NCBI GenBank assembly: GCA_004194705.1
Contig: SADC01000157.1
Location: 62,001 to 126,000 of the forward strand
Source: Ditylenchus dipsaci
Lineage: Eukaryota; Nematoda; Chromadorea; Rhabditida; Anguinidae
Direction: 5' to 3'
DNA: 64,000 bases
The notes beneath the pieces are model-generated. The model made no database searches and was not told the DNA's origin. It was given only the letters and a program-made list of their open reading frames with translations. Shown one piece after another: positions 1 to 10,309 of the stretch. Both the position numbers and the translations under genes were made by a program. Within the stretch, counting starts at the first letter, position 1; every line of letters begins with the position of its first letter.

Positions 1-2097
1 ATTTTGGTACTTATGTATTATGCGGAATAAAATGCGAAATTTCGTTTTGGCGAGAATTTGAAAATTTTCAATTGAGTTCTAGTGGACCACGGACTTTGTG
101 AACAACCATATACATGTATATAGACAATTTTTTTGAAGTGATAATGCCATTGTGTAGCCCTGCTCTTCTATTGTTGCAACATCAGCGCAAAATATAGCAC
201 AAAAACGATGAAGTACGAAGCAAGGCGGAAAATAATTTGATTCATACTTTTACCTTTTTGTGCTTAATTTTGTGATAATATTGCAACAAATTATACGCTG
301 TTAAAAAATGAAATCGCAGGGCCACCTGATGGTGTTAAAAGTTGTTCATATACTTGCTGCTTTAACTAAAAGAAGGCACTTTTCAGCCAAAAGAAGGCAT
401 ATTTAATTCCCGTCCATAAAAAACTTGATCCTTCAACAATCTTGAGTGTCATTATTTCAGCCACTGACTGTATTCACGGCAGTAGGCGGAAATCCGGAAT
501 TTCCGGATTCTAACCGCGGCCAAAATCCGGAACTCGGTACTTAAAACACAGCAAAATTCCGGAATTTTCGGATTTTAACCTGAGTGAAAACACGGAATTT
601 TTATGAAAGACATACAAAATAATGTATGAAACAATTTTGTGACTTTTTTAAGTAAGTCTACCTTCTGAGAATGCTGAAGATCACTTTTTTCTCAACTTTA
701 TTTATAACCAAATGTGATTGTGTAATGAAGAAAAAATTGCCGGTAATGCACCGGTGTCCGTTCGGCACTTGCAAGGGAACCGCCCGAATTGTAAACTCGA
801 ATTCAAAAATTCTGTTAACGCCATCTTGTAGAGTATAGTCGATTTATTATATAGAATGGTATCATTTTTCCTAACAGAAAAAATTGGATCTGTAGACTCA
901 AGAAACATCGAGCCGAGAACTGCCTTGGCACCCCCTCCTCACCCGTAAATTTTCAAAAGCATATTTTACTATAGTCTAGCCGTGATATAATGACATCCCA
1001 AAAATACGACGCTTAGCTGTTTCCGACAATTTTCCGAGCTAACTGAAGCCAAATTTATTAATTTTCGTGGCGAGACAGCGAAAGTTTGAAGCAATTTTCT
1101 TACCATAGTACTGCAGCGGTCACTAAGTCGAGGTTTGATTTTATAAGATACAGAAAAAATGCTGTTCCGAGCGATGAGCAAACAAATTCCAAACTTTTGC
1201 CGCGGTTAAAATCCCAAGATTCTGGATTTTCGCCTACCGCCATATTCACAGCCATTTGTCCAGTTCCAATACCAGTTCCTAGTCAGTTCCAAGGATCAAT
1301 TTAAGGCCATGAAGTCTAAAGATATTCTGAATTAACGATTTACGGTTCATTTCTGACATTTATCGGCTAAAAAAGTAAGATCCCTGCTACAAAATAACAC
1401 CCCTTCTCGAATACCAAGTATTGAAATGAAAAGGATAGCTGGTAATTATTTACTTTTGCTTGTCTAACCTACTCCTGAGTAAGAGAATAGGAGATTCAAT
1501 AAAACAGTGAATAAACATTTTCGATCGATTTTCCGCATAATTGCCCAAAGGTGTAACCACGGCCGTTTGCTGATTTTGCAAATTAGTAATCGCTGTCCCA
1601 GTTGCATCGCTAATTTACATGTATCCCAGTTGATGAATTGTGATATTGCAGGGACCTCATCTAAAAATTTGAAATAAAGTACGTTTGGTCAAATAAAGTA
1701 CAATTTGAGCATTTTTTGCAGAAAAGTGTCATTTTTATCCAGTGCTTGCTGAGATTTGAGCACCGAATATAAAGATTTTGGCGTAAAATCTAAAATCTTC
1801 TAAAATTTAGGGTACAAAATAAAGTACAAATTTTAAATAAAGTACAGATGAGAACCCTGTGATATTTTCATATTTTACTGTGGCTTTTATTTTATTTGAT
1901 CCTGTGAATTATTACGATGGAACTAGTCTTTTTTACCAAATAAAGTTGTGTGTGAGCATCACAGTTATCAAATTTGTCGCATAATAGTACTTTATCGAGG
2001 CTAAGACAATATGCTGGTTTTCCTCACTTAACCTGGAAATTCTGTTTTTACAGACCGTCCTCCAATTATTTTCAAAAAAAATCTAGTATGTAACATC
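1..2097. other. intergenic, no gene seen
   Basis: No ORF here has a recognisable family signature, and the short ORFs lack splice or codon support. The only structure I see is a degenerate CCGGAAT/ATTCCGG motif at about 480-620 and again near 1150-1240 and 2590-2660. It looks like fragments of an old palindromic repeat. Confidence 0.6.
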
Positions 2098-2102
2098 AAA
2101 AC

Positions 2103-2266
2103 TGTTGTATCCTTGTGAATAGCTAGGGAGAGACGAGAGCACACGACTTCTTAATAGCTTTATTCGGACACAAACTGATCCTGAACACAGACGTTCAGAC
2201 CTTATATACTAACACAATAACATATCACTGCAAGACAACAGGTGATACAAATCCCACTATACAACA
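2103..2266 (-). mobile_element. solo LTR, 164 bp
   Basis: The block begins TGTTGTAT and ends ATACAACA, the short TG...CA inverted ends typical of LTRs. It is flanked by an identical 5-bp direct repeat AAAAC (2098-2102 and 2267-2271), the target duplication made by a retroelement integrase. Read on the minus strand it carries TATATAAGG and then AATAAAG in the order promoter, poly(A) signal, LTR end. No internal domain or second LTR is next to it, so it is a solo LTR left by recombination. The superfamily cannot be told from so short an LTR. Confidence 0.85.
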
Positions 2267-2271
2267 AAAAC

Positions 2272-3250
2272 AAATAAATCAAATAATTTGAAAAATAAAA
2301 TAAAAACACGCTATTATGTTGGTATCCCTATGGTTTGGCTCTGGTCTATGGACGGAGAAAGCCTAAGCCACAAGGGACCGAGTATGAATCGTGTATTTGA
2401 TTTTATACCCAAAAAATTTAGGGACTCTGTTGAATTTGATATGTGTAACAGAACTTTGAGATCTGTACGACCATTTGATTTCGGCCAATTGCATTGTAAA
2501 GATAGTTTAAGAGACATAATCTGTAAGAATGAACCATGATCTGGCCATGCCGAATTTTTTTTCTACTTTTTCGTCTATCTTGTATCAAGTTTTATGGGGA
2601 AACCGAAACCGTAAATTTCCGTGGGTCCGGAGTCCGGAAATTCTGGATTCCATTTTTCAGTTCCAAGGATTAATTTAAGGCCATGAAAAAAACTCACCAA
2701 CGCGAAAACTCACCAACGTCAAATCTCGCCAGGCCTCTCCATAGGGTTGTCCGGTCTTACAGATTGTGTCTTTAAGAGCGATTTGCTGTAATTTTGGACC
2801 TCGACTTTAATTAAATTACCGGTAGTGGGTTTTGGGTATGTCAGATCATTGCATATATACCCTATTCACTATACGCCGAACATGATTGCGCTGTTAGTTT
2901 TTGCATTTTTGCGGGTGCAATTTTCTTACCAATTGGCATAATGTCAAATGAGGAAAATTCCTAATGCAAATTACCCTTCGGCAAAATGCCAAACGGTAAA
3001 AATGCCCAACGGTAAAAATGCCCAATGGAATTTTACCGAATGGGGAAAATGCCCATGGAATTTTACCAAATGTGAAAAACCCATGTAATTTTTCCAAACG
3101 GTAAAAATGCTTCATTCCACATAAGCGTTTTCGTTGGTTATTTACTCTCAAGTTACAAGTAATCTCCAAGTTACTAATACTCGAGTTACTAACAATCTTT
3201 TTGACTACTAAAAACATAAAATTAAAAATGCACGCAAAGCAGGGATCGGA
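2272..3250. other. no gene; GGTAAAAATGCCC repeats
   Basis: An 83-codon ORF at 2288-2539 has no recognisable domain and I do not support it as a gene. From about 2985 to 3110 the units GGTAAAAATGCCCA and GGAATTTTACCGAATG alternate on opposite strands, a degraded palindromic minisatellite. Confidence 0.5.
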
Positions 3251-3258
3251 TCTGTCCT

Positions 3259-3520
3259 TTATTGGTAAATCCTGTTTGATAGGACCAAAACTGCAATTTC
3301 ATCCACCCAAACCCCGAAATCCAGGGTAGGTACCTCCTGACCAGATGAATATCCACCTGGATGGCCTGAAAAAAAGTGGTAAAATCGAAAAACCAATAAT
3401 GATTTCATTCGTAAAATCGTATGGTAAATCCTGATTGATAGGATCAAAACTGCGATTTCACCCAACCTAACCCCAAATTAGGGGTAAGTATCCCTGGTCC
3501 AGGTGGATTTCCATTTAGGG
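3259..3520. repeat. dispersed CCACCTGG-type repeat
   Basis: A block containing GGGTAGGTACCTCCTGACC and TATCCACCTGG is related in inverse orientation to 5480-5585. It is also related to 44980-45090 and, more loosely, to 44230-44330 and 45165-45340. All copies share the order of a wobbling C-rich box, a TTTCACCCA box and the CCACCTGG palindrome. No coding capacity is seen. Confidence 0.6.
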
Positions 3521-3639
3521 CATTATGCCAATTGATCAACACCGAATTGATCCATACCGAATTGGTCCATACCGAATGGTATCTAAACCACTTGGATAGT
3601 ATTCTTTGCAGTCATAGGGGTTCGAACCATCAACCTCGG

Positions 3640-4045
3640 TTTTGAGAAAATTTTGCGGGAATTTAAATTTTTCAGTCTGAACCAACCAATCCAAGTGGTC
3701 GTTCACTTGGATCAAAAAATTTTACGTTTTTCATGTTCCAAAACCTGTTTTCTGGACTAATTCGGACACGCTGAAGATGGTTTGATAATAGTAAAATAAG
3801 GTTTGCATGCTATTTTTTGAGTATTGGGAGACAATTGATTTTACGAAAACTCGATTGCACCAAAATTAAAAAAATACCCGGGAAAACGGCGTTTTACCAT
3901 CATCAAACCATCTTCAGCATGCCCGAATTAGTCCAGATAACAGGTTTTGGAACCCGAAAAAGTGAAAAAATTTGCACTAAGTGCACGACCACTTAGTTTG
4001 GTTGGTTCAGACTAAAAAATTTAAATTCCCGCAAAATTTTTCAAA
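3640..4045. mobile_element. foldback element, AAGTGG family (copy 1)
   Basis: Two arms of roughly 180 bp are inverted copies of one another. Both carry GAACCAACCA, a CCAAGTGGTC-like box, CTGGACTAATTCGG, CAGCATGC-like and GATGGTTTGAT boxes, around a short AT-rich centre. The same arm order occurs at 44570-44885 and 54028-55132, so this is a dispersed palindromic family. No protein is encoded and no clear target duplication was found. Confidence 0.75.
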
Positions 4046-4074
4046 TTTGAAAAACTTCAAATTACCGAAAATTA

Positions 4075-5256
4075 CCGTATTTCCTCTAATTGCCGCCCGG
4101 GCGCTTATTTTCCGATCGACCTCTAGGAGGGTGGCAATTAGAGGGGGGCGGCAATTAGAAGGGGGCGCTTATTTTTCGATCATAAATTGAAGTAATTTAC
4201 CACTCCAAGAATGAAAGTTTTTATCCTATTTTTAAATTTTTATTATTTTCGGGCAGAATTTTCAGGCCAATTGTTTGTCCAGGGCAGCCAAATTAAAGGG
4301 AGGGGAAACTTAATATCCGCACCGCGTAGGTTACAGGTTCGACTACCACCGGCTGCACACCATACATTTTATTTTATTAACAATTTTGTGTAAAGTCATC
4401 CTCGGGATCTGGACTATGCGACAAGATCATCAACGCAGGGTTTCACACCTAGTGTAGCTTATTCGTATGCTAAAAAATAGGCTAGAGCTCCGATAATCGA
4501 TGGTTTTGAGGGTTTTCTTCTACTGCTTTGATTGATATTTCTGCATTTTTTTGACAAGTCACACGTTTCATACACAGTAATAAAGCCAAGATCATGAGAT
4601 TTCATTTGAGCTATCATACAAGGTAGAAGGTAATATTTTGTCAGAGCTAAGATTTTAAAAACTTTTACTGATGTCCAATTCAATACCAGCCAGTCGTGTG
4701 AATGAAATCTCCAAATTACAGCATTTGCTGACAGTGAAGCTGAAAATGGTCGCAATTGATTGCTTGATTGATAATCCTATTGAGAAATTCATCGAATTGG
4801 ACATGGTTCAATGTTATTTTTAAATTTTAGCTCTAACTTACACAAACTTTTTATCTGTATGATAGCTCAAATGAAAGATGAGGATGTCAGCTACATTTGA
4901 CACCAAACTTGTAAATAAAATGAGAAAAAAAATAAGGTCTGCAGCCAGTGGTAGTCGAACCTGTGACCTAAGGCGATGCGCATATAAAGTCTGCCCCTTC
5001 CCATTTAAGTAGACTTGTTGTTGTAGACTTATTGTTCACGTGAATATTTATCAATCCTGCTTACATATACCTCTTCAGCAAACAATGATCTTGGACACAT
5101 CTTCTTATTAATAGCTAACCGCCAAAAAATGTGCAAAAAAAGGTTAAAAACGGTTTCGAAAAAATAGGGGGGGCGGTCATTAGAGGGGGGGGGGGGTCGC
5201 TTATTTTTCAATCGACCTCTAGGGGGGGGGCGGCAATTAGAGGAAATACCGTATTT
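4075..5256. mobile_element. element with ACCGTATTTCCTCTAAT ends
   Basis: The left end reads ACCGTATTTCCTCTAATTG followed by GCCGCCC. The right end reads the complement (GGGGCGGCAATTAGAGGAAAT). Subterminal GGGGGGCGGCAATTAGA units lie at both ends. The interior holds two SINE-like tRNA-type pieces (about 4300-4365 plus; 4850-5000 minus). The same end sequence bounds the short MITE at 24845-25078. I see no transposase. Confidence 0.65.
4850..5000 (-). repeat. tRNA-like SINE copy
   Basis: On the minus strand the block contains GGTCACAGGTTCGACTACC, which fits the RNA polymerase III B box (GGTTCGANNCC). It is followed by CACTGGCTGCA and then a conserved tail with TTTATTTACAAG. Related copies are at 10140-10290 (plus), 24308-24770, 47040-47290 and 57640-57800 (minus). 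No good A box is visible, so the copy is probably truncated or old. Confidence 0.6.
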
Positions 5257-5479
5257 AAAAAGTGTGGACCAATTCATGTATGGGTCAATTCATGTGCAGA
5301 CCAATTCGGTGTGGATCAATTCGCTTAACGCTCGTAATTGGATGTCCACCTGACCAGAAGGTACCCATTTCAAGTTTTGGGTCTGGCTAGGTGAAATTGG
5401 GATTTTAGTCTTATCAAAACTTATTCACATCACAATTTTACATTTCATAGCATGGTTTGCTTTAGATTTAATTTTTTTA

Positions 5480-5600
5480 ATTTTTAAGTTATTCAGGTGA
5501 GTATCCACCTGGACCGAGGTACCTACCCTTGATTTTGGGTTCGGGTGGGTGAAATCGAGATTTCGGTCTTATCAAACCTAATTCCTTGCATGATTTTGAG
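5480..5600. repeat. dispersed CCACCTGG-type repeat, inverted copy
   Basis: This is the inverse of the block at 3259-3520. It shares GAGTATCCACCTGGACC, GAGGTACCTACCCTTGA and GGGTGGGTGAAATCG. It lies just upstream of the TTTCTAGCGTCAAAATA array. Confidence 0.55.
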
Positions 5601-5604
5601 TAAT

Positions 5605-5725
5605 ACTTTTTCTAGCGTCAAAAGACGCTTTTCTAGCGCCAAAATACTTTTTTCTAGCGTCAAAATTTTTCTAGCGTCAAAATACGTTTTTCTAGCGTCA
5701 AAATACGCTATTCTAGCGTCAAATT
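5605..5725. repeat. tandem TTTCTAGCGTCAAAATACG array
   Basis: About seven imperfect units of 17-19 bp built on TTCTAGCGTCAAAATAC. The unit contains TAGCG, a sequence that recurs at the outer edge of the C-tract-ended MITEs elsewhere in the window. Confidence 0.8.
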
Positions 5726-5799
5726 GTGTTCTCATATGCCATTTCTTGTTTCTATGTGTTTCACGGGTGTTCATTCTTAATTTCAGTTGATCAGCCAAC

Positions 5800-6277
5800 A
5801 TGGAAGCCTTCGTTGAGATTGGACAAGTGAGAAAGCGTCAATTTGGTCTGAACTATCATCCTATCGCCCACTTTGAAGATGAAAACTGCCTCGAACAATG
5901 GATGCAGCTGAACAAAGGATCGTGGACCACGTTCGTGTTTATTTGTTTTGTCTGGTATCTCTGGTAGTTCTGTCTGGTATGGTCAACGCCTCTTATCCAG
6001 CAGCTACAGCGAAACTCGGTCTCGATACAAATAGATGCTACATACAAGGTGAATTGGTTGGATACCCGCTTATGGTAACATTTGCCCTTTTATAAATTAT
6101 GTATGCATGTACCATACAAGTGTTTAGGTCGCAGGATTCTCCAATGTGATAGGGAAGTTTTTCATCTCTTATGTGGCACTGGTCTCTGATGAGAGCGGGT
6201 GGGCCTATGAAGTCTTTATGAGAGCGATCGCTGGACTGTCCTACAAACCAGATGTGCTCATGGCTGATGGAGACTAA
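5800..6277 (+). pseudogene. MULE-type transposase relic
   Basis: Three exon-like blocks sit between plausible GT and AG sites. Block 1 (from ATG 5800) encodes a protein-like stretch with QFGLNYHPIAHFEDENCLEQW. Block 2 (6001-6048) ends IQIDATYK. Block 3 (6128-6277) encodes FISYVALVSDESGWAYEVF and then KPDVLMADGD before a stop. The D-A-T-Y-K motif followed by E-S-x-W-x-Y and a D-G-D is typical of Mutator-like transposase catalytic cores. The reading stops just after the second aspartate region, so the C-terminal catalytic part is missing. Protein-like reading near 6651-6725 may be eroded C-terminal sequence. The exon 1/2 phase is not resolved. Confidence 0.6.
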
Positions 6278-6984
6278 TCAACTACACGAGGTAGCTTGTC
6301 TTAATCTTCACTGCCTTCTTCTTTATCTGTTTATACTTTAGCTGCTGTTACTGTTTGGCCTGCTGTGAAGAGGGGGATGTGCTATGTCCATATGTTTTGT
6401 TTTCATTGTTATCGCTTTGTTCTTGGAGTGTGGTATTTAATATAAAAGTTGTCTGGTCTGAATCATGTGGCGTAGAGTATAATTTTGATGATGTGGGAAT
6501 AGGGATTGCTTGAATTGCGAATTGCTTGAGCAGAGTATACCTGATGAGCACCAATCGTACAACTGAAAGCCATATCGTATCCACCAACAAGCTCTGTAAT
6601 CACCTCCATTGGGACGGTTGCATCGACATCATTCCTATAATTGTCAGATTATGTCCGCGGAAGCTCAGAACTATGACCTACTGGAGCGCATTGATGACCT
6701 ATTCCATGAACTTTTCCATCGGAGCTAAAATCATGTCGATAGTCTGTCAGCGATCGTCATCCAATTTTAGCGGATATGGGAAGACCTGCTCGAGATGGGC
6801 TCGTCCACGGAACAAATTTATGCAGAACGACATCAATTCCTGATTAAATCAATGACCTATGGCAAAATGAAAAGTACAAAAAAATAAACAGACATGATTC
6901 TTGGAAGACTTTGCACTTTCCTCTCCAGCAGAAAAAGACATTCTTTTCCTGTTCATCTTCACTAAAATAAAACATCAAGACCCA

Positions 6985-7175
6985 CATCGGATTTTTCAAA
7001 AAGCCGAAAAACATCATCAAAATATCGGCTGTTTCAAAAAGCCGAGAAAAATGATCAAAAATTGTCGGCTTTTTCGAAAAGCCGAAACAATTTATTAAAT
7101 TTTTCGGCTTTCTAAAAGCCAAGAAATTATTTGAAATTAAATATGCTTTTAAAAAAGCCGAGAAAAATCATCAAA
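6985..7175. repeat. AAAAGCCGA/TCGGCTTTT repeat
   Basis: Short inverted pieces of CGGCTTTTTCGAAAAGCCG type recur about six times, and again more weakly near 8490-8560. They look like remnants of a small palindromic minisatellite. No gene is seen from about 6880 to 7180. Confidence 0.55.
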
Positions 7176-7181
7176 TTAATG

Positions 7182-7557
7182 ACGCTACTGTCATATAACC
7201 CCCCCCCCAAATCGACTTTTTAGGAGTGTCTAAAAACCATTTTTATGCAATAATTTTGCCATAAAAGAACCAGAAAAGCAGCTTAGAGGGATTATGGGCT
7301 GTATTGGGAAGGAAGGAATAATACAGGGCCACTTTTTTAGCTGCTTTACCATGTTTTTCAACTTGGGTCGTGGCAAAAATAGACTCTATATGCATTTTAT
7401 GATCAAGTGTACTTCTCGGAATCATGTCTAAGGTAAGTGCGTGCGCGCATCTCTAACTCTCAAGCCCCCAAGCCCCCTGCGCCCCGAAGGGGCGCAGGGG
7501 CTTGGGGCTTGGGGCTTGGAGTTGAGATGCGCACACCCACATACCTTAGACACAAAT
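7182..7557. mobile_element. half foldback element with intron-like palindrome
   Basis: Starts at GACGCTACTGTCATATAACC plus a C tract and continues with TTTTTAGGAGTGTCTAAAAACC. The same arm occurs in both orientations at 46418-47000. It then runs into the palindromic core (about 7430-7545), which reads AAGGTAAGTGCGTGCGCGC, a GGGGCGCAGGGG hairpin, and GCGCACACCCACATACCTTAG. The right half expected for a complete palindrome is missing. Confidence 0.65.
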
Positions 7558-7675
7558 CACTCGAAAGCGACTCTGGAACAAAATATAAAAATTGGAATGG
7601 TAGAGCTCGTGGGAGTTAAGAAAAGGCATCAAACAGATAAGGAAAATATTTACTCTGCTCGGAGATATAGACCCT

Positions 7676-7852
7676 CGATAAGAGTGAGGCGGATCGAATC
7701 TATCCAGCCACTCGCCGCTCCGCTCCTTCTAGTGATAGGTTTTCCAGTGATAGGTCTTTAAATACTTATCAATCCAGTATTATGGGATCCAGTATCTCCC
7801 GTAATAGTATCATAAATTCTAATGGGCAGAATGCCGGGTTGCAGTTTCGAAT
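7676..7852 (+). pseudogene. fragment of the serine-rich ORF family
   Basis: About 175 bp are nearly identical to the 5' part of the minus-strand ORF at 18592-18350, encoding the serine-rich stretch around SSIMGSSISRNSIINSNG. As there, the coding stretch runs straight into CGAATCCCCCCC and the palindromic element. Upstream it is joined at about 7676 to a fragment resembling the interior of the 24845-25078 MITE. The fragment therefore moved together with the flanking palindrome, not as a lone exon. Confidence 0.75.
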
Positions 7853-8425
7853 CCCCCCCCCACGGGACTGATCAGATCGAGGAGATAACATCATATTCGT
7901 GTTTCTCGACCCCTATTTCATGAGAAAGCCGGCTGTTTTTTTAATTCTGAGAAAAAAAAAATTTCGAACCACAGGGGGTATCATGGTTTTTCGGTCAAAA
8001 TTTGAAAATTTTGAATTGGCACCTTTTGAATTTTAAAGGGATTGAGGGCTGTATTGGAGGGAAGGAAATAAAAGGGGGCCACTTTTATGCGAAAATCGAA
8101 ATAAAATTAAAGAATTGTGTTTTTGGCTGCTTTACCATGTTTTTCAACTTGGGCCGTGGCAAAAAGAGCCTCTATATGCATTTTATGGTCAAGAGTACTT
8201 CTCGGAATCATGTCTAAGGTAAGTGAGTGCGCGCATCTCTAACTCTCAAGCCCCCTGCGCTCCCTTCGGGGCGCAGGGGGCTTGGAGTTGAGATGCGCAC
8301 ACACACATACCTTAGACACAAATCACTCGAAAGTGACTCTAGATGCATGAAAAAGCATGCATACCAGAGTTTATTTATGCGGTAGGCCCCAGCATTCAAA
8401 ACTATGTTCAACATCTTGCTTTTTC
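7850..8425. mobile_element. composite palindrome module
   Basis: Order: GAATCCCCCCC/GGGACTGATCAG end; GAACCACAGGGGGTATCATG; GGGCTGTATTGG; GCTGCTTTACCATGTTTTTC; GGAATCATGTCTAAGG; then the hairpin core GTAAGTGAGTGCGCGC...ACACACATACCTTAG (about 8219-8312); then ACTCGAAAGTGACTCTAGATG, TAAACTCTGG-type and AACATAGTTTTG boxes. The same order is found inverted and complete at 17570-18366. No protein is encoded. Confidence 0.75.
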
Positions 8426-8679
8426 ACCGAAGAGCATTTCCCCTCGTTCAGCAAGGCCGGGCCATATTACAGTAGCGCCAAATTAATTATGCTTTTCCAA
8501 AAGGCAGAGAAAAAATTATGAAATTGAAAATGCTTTTCAGAAAGCATAGTTTCGCGGTCTGCTTTTTCAAAAACTGTTGATGAGCATATTTATTTTCTCG
8601 GCCATTCATAAATTTTGTAAAAGCAGATGCTTAGGCTTTTTTGACCCCTTTTTTTCGGCCGCACTGGAAACACTGCGCT

Positions 8680-9025
8680 CACTCACTCTCCAGGCACCCC
8701 TACCCACTCTCCAGGTACCCCTTCCGCTCTCCAGGCACCCCTACCCACTCTCGAGGTACCGCTACTAACTCTAAAAGTACCCCTGCCCACTCCCCTGGTA
8801 CCCCTACCCACTCCAGGTACCCCTACACACACTCCTGGTACCCCTACTCACTTCCCTGGTACCGGTACCCACTCTCCAGGCACCCCTTCCCGCTCTCCAG
8901 GCACACTGACATACTCTTCAGGTACTCTCACTCACTCTCCAGGCACCCCTATCCACTTTCCAGGCACCCCTACCCACTCTCCAGGTACCCTCACTCTCCA
9001 GGCACCCCTACACACTCTCCTGCAG
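8680..9025. repeat. minisatellite, CTCTCCAGGCACCCCTACCCA
   Basis: About 16 imperfect units of roughly 20-22 bp alternate CTCTCCAGGCACCCC and CTCTCCAGGTACCCC. Shorter related runs are at 9405-9490 and 10785-10945. The apparent proline/serine/threonine-rich ORFs here are a by-product of the array. Confidence 0.85.
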
Positions 9026-9900
9026 ATCAATTAAACAAACGAACACGAAATATTTAAAATTTATTTTCAACAAACACGAAAAGAGAGATCACATTATGAA
9101 TCTCGGTCTAACCGACACACCTCGACTCATTCACACTCTATTTATGAGACTCAACTATGAACATACTCGAGCGTAAGCACTTCAATTATTTACCATTGTC
9201 GAAGCATTCAGACTGGAGCATGACTCATACTTGAGTCAAGTAAAATGCACAAAAAGGCTTCATCCAAAATTTTAGCCTGATCCAATTGCCTGGATTCAAA
9301 AAAATGAAATAAATAAACAAGGTTACAGAAGTCTGTAGCTAAAACAGAAAATTAATTCGTACAAAGACAAATCTCTATTCAAATTTGCATTAACATTGAA
9401 TTTACCTGCAGATCAATTTACTGCAGGTACCTTTACATGCTCACCAGGTACCTCTTCAGGCTCTCCAGGTACCTTTACCCACTCTACACGTAGCCAAGAA
9501 GATTAGCCCTACACGCTCTCTTATCCGACTTACTTGCTTTCTTAACAAATCTAATAGACAAAAATTGAACACAAATAAAAAAGGGTTCAAAAACAGTATA
9601 AAAAATTTCCTCTCGAGACAAAAAACAAAAATTCAAAAAAGGCTAAAATTCAAATTTCCTCCAAATGACCACCTCCATACTCTTGGACTGGCCCCTGATT
9701 TAAAAAAAATCTCAAAACCAAAGTCTGAAACAACCATTCTACTCCTGAGATTCCAAGCTTCAAATTTAAAAAAAAATTGACCGAAAACCCAACAAAAACA
9801 CTCCAAAAAACAAAAACATCAATTGTCGACAGACAAACAGACAAAACATCTCTAATACTATATAGGAGATTCAAGCCAAAACAATTTGACCACAAAATCC
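9026..9900. other. no gene seen
   Basis: AT-rich DNA without supported coding sequence. A TGACTCATACTTGAGTCAAG palindrome near 9220-9240 has relatives around 58440-58460, suggesting another old repeat. A short run of the GGTACC minisatellite sits at 9405-9490. Confidence 0.5.
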
Positions 9901-9904
9901 CGGT

Positions 9905-10050
9905 AAAAGGACAACTGCCGACCATTCTAACTGCCGACCCCCAACTGCCGACCATCCCAACTGCCGACCCCCAACTGCCGACCATCCAACTGCCGACCCC
10001 CAACTGCCGACCATTCCAACTGCCGACCCCAACTGCCGACCAATTATCAA
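9905..10050. repeat. CAACTGCCGACC tandem array
   Basis: About ten units of CAACTGCCGACC with a variable CCC spacer. The inverse (GGTCGGCAGTTGG) forms another array at 12500-12635. Related units occur at 51680-51775 and 52160-52190, where they belong to a foldback element. The array is probably subterminal DNA of such an element. Confidence 0.8.
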
Positions 10051-10139
10051 AGTCTGACCAAAGACAATGTTTCAGTCGTAGAAAGGACTGAAAAAAAAGC
10101 AATGTACGGAATCGGTTTTTTTGTAACAAGTTAATCCAA

Positions 10140-10300
10140 ACTGAAGGGTGTGTGGATACTTTGTGGGAACATTCATATACTCATCTCCTAGGTCACAGGT
10201 TCTAATCCCACTGGTGCACACCATATTTTTTACACCTTTTTTCCATATCTTATTTACAAGTTTAGTGTCAAAATAATCCTCAGGCTTTAACTGTTTTGTA
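10140..10300 (+). repeat. tRNA-like SINE copy
   Basis: Contains CCTAGGTCACAGGTTCTAATCCCACTGG-type sequence (B-box like GGTTCTAATCC), TGCACACCA, then TTATTTACAAGTTTAGTGTC and AATCCTCAGGCTTTAAC. The same order occurs on the minus strand at 47040-47290 and 57640-57800. Confidence 0.6.
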
Positions 10301-10309
10301 CTTAAAGAA

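Noticed and set aside
702..1304. overlapping 68-72 codon ORFs on both strands
   Set aside because: No domain, no splice signals, low-complexity AT-rich composition and mutual overlap.
4300..4365. tRNA gene
   Set aside because: A T-arm-like GGTTCGACTACC and a CACCA-like end exist, but no acceptor pairing, D-arm or anticodon arm could be built; better explained as a SINE piece.
7430..7545. CRISPR array or rho-independent terminators
   Set aside because: The GC hairpins recur in isolation, not as regularly spaced repeats, and the genome is clearly eukaryotic.
8641..9057. 138-codon proline/serine/threonine-rich ORF resembling a mucin-like protein
   Set aside because: It coincides exactly with the CTCTCCAGGCACCCC minisatellite, whose unit length keeps frames open by chance; there are no splice or start features.
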